Origin: Streptosporangium brasiliense
Lineage (GTDB): Bacteria; Actinomycetota; Actinomycetes; Streptosporangiales; Streptosporangiaceae
NCBI RefSeq assembly: GCF_030811595.1
Contig: NZ_JAUSRB010000002.1
Location: 6,014,001-6,078,000 of the forward strand
DNA: 64,000 nucleotides
Reading direction: 5' to 3'
Below, piece by piece: positions 15,929 through 24,353 of the stretch. The notes under the pieces are model-generated. The model ran no database searches. It was given only the letters and a program-made list of their open reading frames with translations, and was not told the origin of the DNA. Position numbers and translations under genes: made by a program. Within the stretch, counting starts at the first letter, position 1; every line of letters begins with the position of its first letter.

Positions 15929-16878
15929 GACCCGTGCTCGAAGTCCGCGACCTGACGGTCACCTACCCGGCGCGCAGGGGCGCCCGGCCGGCGCGCGCCG
16001 TCGACGGGGTGAACCTCCAGGTGCGGCAGGGCGAGATCGTCGCGCTCGTCGGCGAGTCGGGATGTGGCAAGTCCACGCTGGCCAGAACCCTGGTCGGGCT
16101 GGTCAGGCCGACCGGCGGCCAGGTGCTGAGCGACGGCGAGCCCCTCGGCTACTCCGCCGCCGCGCTGAAGGCCTACCGCCGCCGCACCCAGCTCGTCCTG
16201 CAGGACCCGGGCGGCGCCCTCAACCCCAGGCAGAACGTCTTCGACGCCGTCGCCGAAGGGCCCAGGCTGCACGGCCTGACCGACCGGCTCGGCGAACGGG
16301 TGCACGGCGCGCTGGCCAGGGCCGGACTGCGGCCGCCCGCGGAGTTCGCCGGGCGCTTCCCGCACGAGATGTCCGGCGGCCAGCAGCAGCGCGTCGTCAT
16401 CGCGGGGGCGCTCGCGCTCGAACCCTCGGTCATCGTCGCCGACGAGCCGGTGGCCTCGCTCGACGCCTCGGTCAGGGGCGAGATCCTCAAGCTGATCCTG
16501 GAGCTGCGGGACTCGCTCGGCCTGTCCGCGCTGGTCGTCAGCCACGACCTCGGCCTGGCCTGGAACATCGCCGACAGGGTCGCGGTCATGTACCTCGGCA
16601 GGATCGTCGAGACCGGCACGGTCGAGGAGGTCCTGCTGCGCCCCAAGCACCCCTACACCAGGGCGCTGCTGTCGGTGCTGCCCGACTCGGGCGGGCCGCC
16701 CGTGCTGCTCACCGGCGAGCCGCCGGACCCGACCTCCGTCCCCGACGGCTGCCGCTTCCACCCCAGGTGCCCGCTCAGGGCGGCCGAGCAGGACGCGCTG
16801 TGCGACAGCCGCGACCTGCCCGTCCTGACCGGCGACCCGTCGTCCTCCAGCCTCGCCGCCTGCCATCTCGTCCACTGA
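15925..16878 (+). CDS. Peptide ABC transporter ATP-binding protein (DppF/OppF type)
   Basis: A 317-residue partner ATPase. Walker A GESGCGKST, Q loop LVLQDPGGALNPR, signature MSGGQQQR, Walker B VIVADEPVASLDASV, switch histidine in VVSHDLGLAW. It ends with the oligopeptide-transporter C-terminal domain and its cysteines (CRFHPRCPL). A GAAGGGAG ribosome site precedes an ATG that overlaps the stop of the previous gene. With the preceding ATPase it forms the heterodimeric motor of the importer. Confidence 0.93.
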   Translation: MRPVLEVRDLTVTYPARRGARPARAVDGVNLQVRQGEIVALVGESGCGKSTLARTLVGLVRPTGGQVLSDGEPLGYSAAALKAYRRRTQLVLQDPGGALNPRQNVFDAVAEGPRLHGLTDRLGERVHGALARAGLRPPAEFAGRFPHEMSGGQQQRVVIAGALALEPSVIVADEPVASLDASVRGEILKLILELRDSLGLSALVVSHDLGLAWNIADRVAVMYLGRIVETGTVEEVLLRPKHPYTRALLSVLPDSGGPPVLLTGEPPDPTSVPDGCRFHPRCPLRAAEQDALCDSRDLPVLTGDPSSSSLAACHLVH

Positions 16879-16890
16879 AGGAGTTCTTCG

Positions 16891-17823
16891 ATGACCGCTT
16901 TCCTCCGCCCGCCCGCCCTGCGACCCGGCGCCCGCGTCGCCGTCATCGCCGCCAGCAGCCCGCCCAACCAGGCCAACCTGGACCGCGGCCTGGTGGCGAT
17001 GGAGCAGGTCGGCCTCAAGCCCGAGGTGTTCGCCTCCTCGCGGGTCGGCGGGACCGAGTACGACTACCTGGCCGGCGACGACGTCCTGCGGGCGGACGAC
17101 CTGACCAAGGCGCTCGGCGACCCGGCCTTCGACGCGGTCTTCTGCGCCGGCGGCGGGTACGGCATGCAGCGCACGCTGGAGCTGGTCGACTGGTCGAAGA
17201 TCGACGCGGCCAGGCCGAAGGTCGTGGTGGGCTACTCCGACGTGACCGCGCTGCTGGAGGCGATCGCGGTCAAGCTCGGCTGGGCGTCGCTGTTCGGTCC
17301 CATGGTCGCCTGCGACGGCTTCTACGAAGGGCCGGGCGAGTACGACTTCGACGAGCTGATGAAGCTGCTGTTCCACCCGGAGACGGTGACCGAGCTGGTC
17401 TTCCCCGACGCCAGGACCGTCGTGCCCGGCATCGCGGAAGGTCACACGCTGGGCGGCACGGCCACGCTGCTGGCCGCCTCGATCGGCACCGACACCTCGC
17501 TGCCCGCCCGCGGCGCGATCCTCTTCCTGGAGGACGTGGACGAGGAGCTGTTCCGGATGGACCGCTACATCACCCAGCTCCGCCGGGCCACCTACAGCGA
17601 CGGCGTGGCCGGGATCCTGCTCGGCACCTTCACCAACTGCGGCGAGCCGCGCGACGTGGAGCGGATGCTGGTGGAGCGGCTGAGCGACCTCGGGGTGCCG
17701 GTCCTCGCCGGGGCGGACATCGGGCACGGGATCTCGATGCAGACCTACCCGATCGGGGTCAGGGCCCGGCTCGACACCGGGGCGGGCAGGCTGAGCTTCC
17801 TGGAGCCGGTGCTCATCTCCTGA
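16891..17823 (+). CDS. S66 family LD-carboxypeptidase (LdcA/MccF-like)
   Basis: A 310-residue cytoplasmic serine peptidase. The S66 triad is visible: nucleophile S116 in VVVGYSDVTALLEA, E214 in ILFLEDVDEE and H279 in GADIGHG; the N-terminal VAVIAASSP strand is also conserved. LdcA removes the terminal D-alanine from murein tetrapeptides in wall recycling, while MccF relatives cleave microcin-C-type toxins. An AAGGAG ribosome site and only 12 bp behind the last ATPase gene make it the fifth gene of the operon, so its substrate is probably what the transporter imports. Start ATG at 16891. Confidence 0.9.
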   Translation: MTAFLRPPALRPGARVAVIAASSPPNQANLDRGLVAMEQVGLKPEVFASSRVGGTEYDYLAGDDVLRADDLTKALGDPAFDAVFCAGGGYGMQRTLELVDWSKIDAARPKVVVGYSDVTALLEAIAVKLGWASLFGPMVACDGFYEGPGEYDFDELMKLLFHPETVTELVFPDARTVVPGIAEGHTLGGTATLLAASIGTDTSLPARGAILFLEDVDEELFRMDRYITQLRRATYSDGVAGILLGTFTNCGEPRDVERMLVERLSDLGVPVLAGADIGHGISMQTYPIGVRARLDTGAGRLSFLEPVLIS

Positions 17824-17843
17824 GGGCCGTGGCGGATCACGCA

Positions 17844-17880
17844 CCGACAAGGACCCCGGCGTCCCCGGGGACCTTGTCGG
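17844..17880 (+). terminator. Terminator of the peptide transporter operon
   Basis: Strong hairpin CCGACAAGG ... CCTTGTCGG with an additional inner CCCCGG/CCGGGG stem, 20 bases after the LD-carboxypeptidase stop. No T-run, as usual at this GC content. Confidence 0.7.
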
Positions 17881-18170
17881 CGAGGTGGCCGAACAGCCGC
17901 CGCGGCCCGCGCCGTCAAGCGCTCGACGTCCCGGGTCGGCCGGTCCCGGAGAACGAGCCGGACCCGGAAGTTCGATGCGGCGTCGGCGCAGGTAGGCGCG
18001 GTTGGGCAACTCCCGCTTGAGGACAACCCAACGTCTGCTGTCGGGGGCGACCCGGACCCGAGGGCGACCCGGACCGGGATTTCCGAGCCGCGGCATGCTC
18101 CTGCCGGGCCCGGCGCGCAGCGATCACCCCTGCGCCGAGGAAGGGGCCGGCCCGGGGTGCTGGTGGATGA
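17881..18170. other. Intergenic, no gene seen
   Basis: Open frames here have poor composition and no ribosome site. Together with the terminator it separates the transporter operon from the convergent nitroreductase-hemerythrin gene. Confidence 0.5.
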
Positions 18171-19103
18171 TCAGCCGAATTCGGGAGCTGGGGCCATGGC
18201 GTTGAGCGCCGTCACGATCGTCTCCTCCTCGTACCTGAAGTGGGACTCCAGCTGGTCCGCCAGCCGCTCCAGGTCGGCGCGCAGCTGCACGGAGTCGGTT
18301 TCACCGGGTACGAAGCTGTCGACGAGCTGCTGGATGTCGTCCTGCAGCCGCGCTACCACCTTGTGCTCCTCGCCGAGCTGCGCCAGCGCCGGAGCGAGTG
18401 CAGGGAACTGCTTGGCCAGCATCGGGAACACGGCCGTGTCCTCGCCGCTGTGATGCTTCTTCAGCGCCCCGCAGAAGTTCAGGCAGTGGGTGCGCATCTG
18501 CTGGGCGAGGTCCGGCGGCGTCCGCTCGATCGTGTCCATGCCGCCCTCGATCGCCCGGTCGGCCTGGGCGCGGAGCGTCTCGAGCTCCTTGCGCAGCCAG
18601 TCGTGCACCTCGACGATCCAGTCGCCCATGCCCTTGACCCGCTCCTCGCCGGGCTTGGGGCCGATCCGGTGCAGTACGACGACCGGGATCTCCCGGGCCG
18701 TCCTGGCCTGGTGGTCGGCGTACCCCGGCGCCTCGGCGATCACGCGGTCGAAGAGCTTGTCACGCTCCTGGGCCGGCGGGATGGCGGCGATCGCCTGATA
18801 GGTGTCGCTACCCGTCTCGACCGTTACGATCGGGTTCTTGCGGATGTTGTGATACCACGCGGGGTGCTTGTCGGCGCCATTCGAGGACGCGACGATGATC
18901 CCTTTTCCGGCGAATTCAAGATATCCCAGGATGCTCTCCCGTCGCAGGCCGCTCTTGGCTCCGACGGTCGTCAGCACGGCCAACGTCCAGCCCTCGAACA
19001 TGCCGCTCATCTTCCCGTTGTTCGCCCGAAACTCGGCGATGACCTGACGCTGGAGCTCATTGACGTCGAAGCCCGCCCAGGTCTCGGCCTGTTCCTTGCT
19101 CAT
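18171..19103 (-). CDS. Deazaflavin-dependent nitroreductase (DDN)-like domain fused to hemerythrin domain
   Basis: A 310-residue fusion. Residues about 15-147 match the F420H2-dependent quinone/nitroreductase family: TTVGAKSGLRRES, YLEFAGKGIIVASSNG, HPAWYHNIRKNP and EIPVVVLHRI. Residues about 158-300 are a hemerythrin-like four-helix bundle with candidate di-iron ligands H167, H206, H217/H218, E221, H247, H288 and E292. The two halves suggest redox chemistry coupled to oxygen or nitric-oxide sensing; this is inference. The ATG at 19103 (AAAGG upstream) opens MSKEQAET; a longer frame upstream is unlike the family. No operon partner. Confidence 0.85.
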   Translation of the reverse strand: MSKEQAETWAGFDVNELQRQVIAEFRANNGKMSGMFEGWTLAVLTTVGAKSGLRRESILGYLEFAGKGIIVASSNGADKHPAWYHNIRKNPIVTVETGSDTYQAIAAIPPAQERDKLFDRVIAEAPGYADHQARTAREIPVVVLHRIGPKPGEERVKGMGDWIVEVHDWLRKELETLRAQADRAIEGGMDTIERTPPDLAQQMRTHCLNFCGALKKHHSGEDTAVFPMLAKQFPALAPALAQLGEEHKVVARLQDDIQQLVDSFVPGETDSVQLRADLERLADQLESHFRYEEETIVTALNAMAPAPEFG

Positions 19104-19412
19104 GCACTGCCTTTCCGTGTCGATTGATCGCGAAGGAGGGCCACGCCACCGGAGATCGACACAGAAATACCCCGCATGCCTACGCAGTGAAAATGGGCGC
19201 AGCAATCCCAGGACAGGGATTGACAAGCTGCGAGAGACGGAACGTGCCGATCTCTGAAATGGCTGAGTAGCCGATACCTCCATGCGTAGGCCCATACGGG
19301 GCTCGGTGAGACCGTAACACCGTCCCCGCTTGTCGAGCAACGTCACCATGGCGGGTGCGACCGGGAGCCGGTGGACCGGATTCGGGCCCGATCTCGAGTC
19401 AGCCCCTAGAGA
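19104..19412. other. Intergenic region with a spaced inverted repeat
   Basis: No gene supported. About 17-20-nt imperfect inverted repeats (left CCCCGCATG-CCTACGCA at 19170-19186, right its near complement at 19282-19301) bracket about 95 bp of lower-GC sequence. They could be a tiny non-autonomous element or a regulatory structure in front of the DDN-hemerythrin gene. Confidence 0.35.
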
Positions 19413-19569
19413 TCACCCGGTGGGCCGGAGGCTGCGGATCCAGATGAGGGAACCACGTAGATGGAGCCCGGCGAGGTAGTCGGCGGAGGACTTGTCGTAA
19501 CGGGTTGCGAGGCCGCGCCAGTCCTTGATCTTGTTGATGCAACGCTCCACGCTGACTCCGAAGGTCTAG
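19413..19569 (-). pseudogene. IS5-family transposase C-terminal remnant
   Basis: Read on the minus strand it encodes about 51 residues including VERCINKIKDWRGLATRYDK then SSADYLAGLHLRG, the conserved C-terminal end of IS5-family DDE transposases, and a proper stop at 19413-19415. An in-frame TAG immediately upstream and the absence of the rest of the gene show it is a fragment. It abuts the 3' end of the TAP-like peptidase gene (20 bp), so an insertion sequence once landed between these genes. Confidence 0.8.
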
Positions 19570-19589
19570 ATCCCGACCAGGGACAGGCC

Positions 19590-21053
19590 CTAGCAGGCCT
19601 TGTCGCGGGACGGCAGGTTCCCGGTGGTCAGGAAGTCGGTGACGGCCTGGTCGCCGCAGGCGTTGCCGTTGGCGAGGTAGACGCCGTGGCCGCCTGAGTC
19701 GACGCTGACCATACGGGCCCGCTGCCCGAACGCCTGGCGCATCTTCAGCGCGCCGCTGTACGGCGTCGACGGGTCACGCAGGTTCTGGATGAGCAGCACG
19801 TTGGCCGGGCCGTGCGAGCTGACCCGCACGGGTCGCTCGGCGGGCTCGAAGGGCCAGAAGGCGCACGGCCCCATGTTGACCGGCATACCCGCGGTCAGCG
19901 GGTGGGCGGCCCGGTCGCGCGCCACCTGCCGCCGGTGCCGCTCGACCGAACTCGGCCACTCGACGTCGTTGCACATGGTCGCGCCGGCGTGGGCGGCGGT
20001 GTTCTGCAGGGCGGCCGCCGGCGGCGTGTTCGGCGGGGGCAGTTCGCCCGAGGTCAGGGCGGCCCGCATGAGCCCGGCCAGCATGGGGAAGTTCGCGTCG
20101 GAATAGAGCGCGTTGAGCATGGTCTCCCGCAGAAGGTTGCCGCTCAGTTCCTCGCCGTCGGCGCCCGGCCACGGCCGGGGCTCGCGGTCCAGTCCGGCCG
20201 CGAGTTCGAGGAAGGTGCGGCGGACCGCCGCCGCGTCGGCGCCGAGGCCGTACTCGCCGTCACGGGCCGCCGCCCAGGTGGCGAAGTCGGGGAAGCGGTC
20301 TTCCACGCCGACGGCGTAGTTGGCCAGCCACTGCCGCGCCACCCGGCGCGGGTCGGGGTCGTCGTTGCTGTCCAGGACGGCCCGGTCGGTGCGCTCGGGG
20401 AACATGGTGGCGTGGACGGCGCCCACGTAGGTGCCGTAGGAGACGCCCCAGTAGGAGATCTTCTGCTCGCCCAGCGCCCGGCGGATCATGTCGATGTCCC
20501 TGGCCTCGTTGCGGGTGCTGATGTGCCGGATGAGCGGCCCGCCGTTGCGGGCGCAGGCCTCGGCGATCCTGCGCGACCAGGCGACGTTCTCGGCGATGCC
20601 GCCGTCGGCGCCGGGGTACGGCTTGAGCCTGGTGAGCGAGAGATCCCGGGTCTCCAACCCGCACGAAACGGGCGAGCTCCGGCCCACACCGCGCGGGTCG
20701 AACCCGACGATGTCGTAGCGGTCGAGCACGTCCTGCGGCAGCCGTTCGACCTGGACACTGGGCCGGTTCAGGCCCGGGCTGCCCGGCCCGCCGGGGATGA
20801 TCAGCAGCACGCCACGGCGCAGCGCGGGCTTGGCGGTCCTGATCCGCGACACCGCCAGCGAGATCGTCGGTCCGCCGGGCGTCCGGTAGTCCATGGGGAC
20901 CTGAAGGGTGGCGCATTCCTGCCGCGCGTCGACACCGGGCCCTGTGGGGCAGGCGCCCCAGGAGGTGGCCGCCGCCTGCGCGGGGGCCACGAGCCCTGCG
21001 GCGAGGACGGCGGTGGATGCTCCGACGGCTGACAGTCTCGCAAGGTTTCGCAT
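19590..21053 (-). CDS. Secreted tripeptidyl-aminopeptidase-like alpha/beta hydrolase (S33, TAP-like)
   Basis: A 487-residue exported protein. It has an N-terminal signal peptide (MRNLARLSAV..., cleavage after PAQA). The hydrolase fold shows LLIIPGGPGSPG (oxyanion hole), VGFDPRGVGRSSP, nucleophile S205 in YWGVSYGTY, and in the C-terminal TAP-like domain NLRDPSTPYSGA (acid) and DSGGHGVYL (histidine). Relatives in Streptomyces cleave N-terminal tripeptides and process extracellular proteins. The ATG at 21053 follows GAGGAC. The gene stands alone; a transposase remnant lies just behind its stop but has not damaged it. Confidence 0.92.
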   Translation of the reverse strand: MRNLARLSAVGASTAVLAAGLVAPAQAAATSWGACPTGPGVDARQECATLQVPMDYRTPGGPTISLAVSRIRTAKPALRRGVLLIIPGGPGSPGLNRPSVQVERLPQDVLDRYDIVGFDPRGVGRSSPVSCGLETRDLSLTRLKPYPGADGGIAENVAWSRRIAEACARNGGPLIRHISTRNEARDIDMIRRALGEQKISYWGVSYGTYVGAVHATMFPERTDRAVLDSNDDPDPRRVARQWLANYAVGVEDRFPDFATWAAARDGEYGLGADAAAVRRTFLELAAGLDREPRPWPGADGEELSGNLLRETMLNALYSDANFPMLAGLMRAALTSGELPPPNTPPAAALQNTAAHAGATMCNDVEWPSSVERHRRQVARDRAAHPLTAGMPVNMGPCAFWPFEPAERPVRVSSHGPANVLLIQNLRDPSTPYSGALKMRQAFGQRARMVSVDSGGHGVYLANGNACGDQAVTDFLTTGNLPSRDKAC

Positions 21054-21281
21054 CGGGGGTCCTCTTCAGTGATCGTTCGGCCTGTGTCGTCGACTCTGCC
21101 GAACCATGGATCTCCGGACCAGAGACCGTGTCACCGAGGCCCCATGACCTCGTCACGGAACGGACATGACAACCAGTCGGCGGGGCCGCCGTGCCCGACG
21201 CGGCGATCTCTGTCTCGAAACTCTCGTGGCCCGCCCCCGCCGCCACCGGGTCGGCGGTGGCCGCGCCCCCGCCGCGCTGGG

Positions 21282-21596
21282 TCACTCCTCGCGCAGCGTC
21301 AGGTCCAGCAGCCCCGGGAAGCGCCGGTCGAACTCCGCCCGGCGCAGCCGGTTGACGCGCCTGGGGCCGGCGTCGCGCTGCTCGATGAGCCCGGCCGAGC
21401 GCAGCACCGCGAAGTGATGGCTGAGCGCGGGCTTGCCGACGGGCACGTCGAAGGTGCTGCAGGAGCGTGACCAGTCCTCGGAGGCGGCCAGCTCGCGGAC
21501 GAGCTGGAGGCGGACCGGGTCGGCGAGCGCGGTGAGCGCGGTCAGGACGGACACGTCGTCGGGGTGGACGTGCTGGGGCGCGGGCCGGTGGCTCAA
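21282..21596 (-). CDS. ArsR family transcriptional repressor
   Basis: A 104-residue winged-helix regulator: LTALADPVRLQLVRELA, then VGKPALSHHFAVLRSAGLIEQRDAGPRRVNRLR. It lacks the ELCVCDL metal site; one cysteine (CSTFD) is present, so a redox or organic ligand is more likely than metal. The start is taken as TTG at 21596 because AAGGAGA stands 6 nt upstream; a longer frame would cross the operator. It is divergent from the quinone oxidoreductase, an arrangement common for repressors of oxidoreductases responding to electrophiles. Confidence 0.88.
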   Translation of the reverse strand: MSHRPAPQHVHPDDVSVLTALTALADPVRLQLVRELAASEDWSRSCSTFDVPVGKPALSHHFAVLRSAGLIEQRDAGPRRVNRLRRAEFDRRFPGLLDLTLREE

Positions 21597-21612
21597 GGCA
21601 CTCTCCTTGCCA

Positions 21613-21636
21613 AGTGTTCGATCTGGATCGTACACT
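21613..21636. promoter_or_regulatory. Inverted-repeat operator for the ArsR regulator
   Basis: AGTGTTCGATC, TG, GATCGTACACT: 11-bp arms with a single mismatch, between the divergent arsR-like and oxidoreductase starts. A half-related sequence (GTATTCG...GTTGAACAC) follows at about 21641-21662, so two repressor dimers may bind. Confidence 0.65.
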
Positions 21637-21684
21637 CCGAGTATTCGATTTTCGTTGAACACTTTAGTCGAGGGGCGACCCGGC

Positions 21685-22659
21685 ATGCACGCGATCATTG
21701 TGAAGGAACTCGGCGGACCCGAGGTGCTGCGTCTCGCGGAGACCGCGCTGCCGGAGCCCGCGCCGGGTGAGGTGACCGTCGACGTCGCCTACGCGGGTGT
21801 CAACTTCGCCGACATCAAGGCCCGCGGCGCCGGCTACCGCGTGACCGCCCTTCCCTTCGTCCCCGGTCTGGAGGTGTCCGGCCACGTCCGCGCCGTCGGC
21901 GAGGGGGTGAGCGGGCTGCGGCCCGGCCAGGAGGTCGTCGCGTTCGTCGACGGCGGTGGTTACGCCGAGACCGTCGCCGTCCCCGCGGCCACCGTCTTCC
22001 CGCTGCCGGCCGGGGTCTCGCTGCGCACCGGGGCGTCCCTGCCCACCGTCCTGCCGACCGCGCACGCCCTCCTCCACGAGGTGGGACGGCTGCGCGCGGG
22101 TGAGAGCGTCCTCGTCCAGGGCGCGGCGGGCGGGGTCGGCGCGGCCGCCGGCCAGCTGGCCCGGCTCGGCGGCGCGGGCGCGGTGTACGGAGTGGTCTCC
22201 AGCCCCGGGAAGGCGGAGCAGGCGCTGAAGTACGGCTACGACGAGGTGTTCGTCGGCGACGGGTTCCCCGAGGACGTGCGCCGGGCGACCGGCGGCCGCG
22301 GCGTGGACCTCGCCCTCGATCCGGTCGGAGGTGAGACCCTCCTGCGCACCCTGGGCTGCCTGTCCCTCTTCGGGCGCCTCGTCTCCTTCGGCAACGCCGG
22401 TGGCGGCCCCGCCTGGCAGGTGGGCCAGGCCGAGCTGTACACCGGAGCGCATTCGGTGAGCGGATTCTCCATCCTCAACCTCGCCAAGTCCGATCCGCGG
22501 GCGCTGGCCGACATCGCCGGCCGGGCCTTCCGCCCCGTCACGACCGGGGAGCTGGAGCTGCCCGTGACCGCCGAATTCCCTCTCGCCGAGGCCGCCGAGG
22601 CGCACCGCCTCGTCGAGACCCGGACCACCACCGGCAAGCTGCTGCTGAAGGTCTCCTAG
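21685..22659 (+). CDS. NADPH:quinone oxidoreductase-like zinc-independent MDR
   Basis: A 324-residue medium-chain reductase of the zeta-crystallin/QOR group. The N-terminal GroES-like part has KELGGPEVLRL, VAYAGVNFADIKARGAGY and FVPGLEVSGHV; the Rossmann part has VLVQGAAGGVGAAAGQLARL; then VDLALDPVGGETLL. The structural-zinc cysteines are missing, as expected for QOR. It probably reduces quinones or other electrophiles with NADPH in the cytosol. GAGGGG precedes the ATG at 21685. It is controlled by the divergent ArsR-type repressor. Confidence 0.9.
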   Translation: MHAIIVKELGGPEVLRLAETALPEPAPGEVTVDVAYAGVNFADIKARGAGYRVTALPFVPGLEVSGHVRAVGEGVSGLRPGQEVVAFVDGGGYAETVAVPAATVFPLPAGVSLRTGASLPTVLPTAHALLHEVGRLRAGESVLVQGAAGGVGAAAGQLARLGGAGAVYGVVSSPGKAEQALKYGYDEVFVGDGFPEDVRRATGGRGVDLALDPVGGETLLRTLGCLSLFGRLVSFGNAGGGPAWQVGQAELYTGAHSVSGFSILNLAKSDPRALADIAGRAFRPVTTGELELPVTAEFPLAEAAEAHRLVETRTTTGKLLLKVS

Positions 22660-22678
22660 AGCGCGCCGGAGAGCCGGG

Positions 22679-22706
22679 CCGCCCCCTGGACCAGGTGATG
22701 GGGCGG
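22679..22706 (+). terminator. Possible terminator after the quinone reductase
   Basis: CCGCCCC, 14-nt loop, GGGGCGG, 20 bases after the stop and 62 bases before the next gene. Modest stem. Confidence 0.4.
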
Positions 22707-22768
22707 GGGAGGCTGTGGCGCCGCATGTGAAGCCCTGACGTGGACAGATGATGGAACAAGGAGACGCC

Positions 22769-23701
22769 GTGAAGATAGCGGTGATCGGTGCCGGCGGTAT
22801 CGGCGGATATTTCGGTGGCCGCCTCGCGGCCGCCGGGCATGATGTCAGCTTTGTGGCACGAGGCGCGCACCTCGGAGCCCTCCGGAGCGAGGGGCTCACC
22901 GTGGAGAGCCCGGCCGGCGATCTCGCCGTCCCGCGGGTGCGGGCGACGGACGACCCGCGGGACATCGGCGAGGTCGACTACGTGCTCCTGGCTGTCAAGA
23001 CATGGCAGCTGGCGCCCGCGGTCGCCGCTCTGGCGCCGTTGATGGGCGCCGGCACGGCGGTCGTGACCCTTCAGAACGGTGTCGAGGCGCCGGCCCAGGT
23101 CGCCGAGGCGGTTGGCCGGGACGCGGTCCTGCCGGGCATCGCGAAGATCATCGCGTATCTGGACGGGCCCGGACGCGTGCGCCATGTCGGTGGTCTGGGC
23201 TCGCTGACCTTCGCGGAGTGGGACAACCGGGCGACGGCGCGCGTGGAGCGGCTCCGGGCCGCTCTCGACGCATCGGCGGTGACGGCCGTGGTGCCCGACG
23301 ACATCTGGGCCGAGCTCTGGGCCAAGTTCCTGTTCGTCGTGCCGTTGGGCGGGCTCGGCGCCGTGACGGACGCGCCGTTCGGGGTGCTGCGCTCCCGGCC
23401 GGGGACGCGGCGGGTGCTCGCGGAGGGCATGAACGAGATCCGGCGGGTGGGGCAGGCCATGGGGGTCGAGCTGGCCGACGACATCGTGGAGAGGACGATG
23501 GCGTTCGTCGACCAGCAGCCGGCCGCCGGCACCTCGTCACTGCAGCGGGACATCCTGTCCGGCAGGCCGTCCGAGCTTGAGGCCTGGACCGGCGCGGTGG
23601 TGCGCCTCGGTGCCCGGACGGGGACGGCGACCCCGGTCAACGCCCTCCTGTACGAGGTGTTGAGTCTGCGCGAAGCGAGGACAGGCGCGACCGGCCCCTG
23701 A
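22769..23701 (+). CDS. Ketopantoate reductase family protein (ApbA/PanE)
   Basis: A 310-residue NADPH-dependent 2-dehydropantoate 2-reductase-like enzyme. The Rossmann fingerprint VIGAGGIGGYFGGRLAAAGHDV is at the N-terminus; VKTWQL and TLQNGVE line the cofactor site, and the catalytic lysine fits AELWAKFLFVVP; the C-terminal helical domain has LQRDILSGRPSELE, as in PanE. True PanE makes pantoate for CoA; actinomycetes often have several paralogues of unknown substrate. The GTG at 22769 is placed by AAGGAG 5 nt upstream; an in-frame ATG pair 7 codons earlier is less well positioned. Confidence 0.85.
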   Translation: MKIAVIGAGGIGGYFGGRLAAAGHDVSFVARGAHLGALRSEGLTVESPAGDLAVPRVRATDDPRDIGEVDYVLLAVKTWQLAPAVAALAPLMGAGTAVVTLQNGVEAPAQVAEAVGRDAVLPGIAKIIAYLDGPGRVRHVGGLGSLTFAEWDNRATARVERLRAALDASAVTAVVPDDIWAELWAKFLFVVPLGGLGAVTDAPFGVLRSRPGTRRVLAEGMNEIRRVGQAMGVELADDIVERTMAFVDQQPAAGTSSLQRDILSGRPSELEAWTGAVVRLGARTGTATPVNALLYEVLSLREARTGATGP

Positions 23702-23740
23702 TCTCACGCTCTCGTCCCGCCCCGGCGGCGTGGCAGCCGT

Positions 23741-23776
23741 CCTCCGGCTCCAGCGCGCCGCGCACGGGGCCGGAGG
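23741..23776. terminator. Hairpin between convergent genes
   Basis: CCTCCGGC / GCCGGAGG with a 20-nt GC-rich loop in the 90-bp gap between the PanE-like gene and the FBP-domain gene. Confidence 0.4.
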
Positions 23777-23791
23777 TGATGGGGACGCCGA

Positions 23792-24277
23792 TCACTGGAT
23801 CACCTTCTGGAGGAACTCGGTCACGTTGGCCGCGGTCCTGTCGATCTTCTCTTCGAGCGTGAGCGACTCGGGCATCCGCCCGCCGGGCCCGACGTCCTTC
23901 TTGCCGCGCAGGTAGAGGGAGCAGGCCAGGTCGGTGCAGATGTAGGCGCCCACGGAGTTGCCGTTGCCACCGGTACGGCGGGCGGTCATCAGCGACACGC
24001 CGTCGCCGGTGTGCGTGGTCAGGCAGAGCGAGCACATGCTGCGCCGTGTATGTCCGGCGTGCGGGGCGGCCCGTCGCAGCGCCACCCCGATCAGCCGGTC
24101 GCCGTGCTCGGCGATCAGGTAGGCGCGGCCGAGGGAGGAGAGGTCTTGCCAGCCGAGGAAGTCCAGGTCGTCCCATGGCCGGGCGTCCAGGTCCCTGGGT
24201 ATGGCAAGGCGTCTGGCCTCCCCCTTGGTGCAGTTGACGAAAGAGGCACGGACCTCGTGCTCGGAAACCAATCTCAT
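23792..24277 (-). CDS. FBP (FusB-like, EF-G-binding) treble-clef zinc-finger protein
   Basis: A 161-residue cytosolic protein. Its C-terminal zinc-finger part has C82 and C85 in MCSLCLTTH and C114 and C119 in ICTDLAC, the four-cysteine treble clef of the FBP domain. This domain is shared with FusB/FusC proteins, which bind elongation factor G and rescue it from fusidic acid; actinobacterial members have no assigned role. The N-terminal helical part (EARRLAIP, PWDDLDFLGW) is typical. The ATG at 24277 is preferred to a TTG 12 codons upstream. It is divergent from a dead tetR with an intact operator, so its repression may be lost. Confidence 0.8.
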   Translation of the reverse strand: MRLVSEHEVRASFVNCTKGEARRLAIPRDLDARPWDDLDFLGWQDLSSLGRAYLIAEHGDRLIGVALRRAAPHAGHTRRSMCSLCLTTHTGDGVSLMTARRTGGNGNSVGAYICTDLACSLYLRGKKDVGPGGRMPESLTLEEKIDRTAANVTEFLQKVIQ

Positions 24278-24322
24278 AGCTGAAAAGCTATCCCCTGTAT
24301 GCTGAGACAGCAAACGATTATG

Positions 24323-24349
24323 TATTTCCCTAGAGCTTCTAGGTAAATA
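24323..24349. promoter_or_regulatory. 27-bp palindromic operator next to the broken tetR
   Basis: Outer arms TATTT/AAATA and inner arms CCTAGA/TCTAGG around a GCT centre form a near-perfect long dyad, markedly AT-rich for this genome. It lies between the FBP gene and the tetR remnant, where an autoregulatory TetR operator would be expected. Confidence 0.6.
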
Positions 24350-24353
24350 GGGG

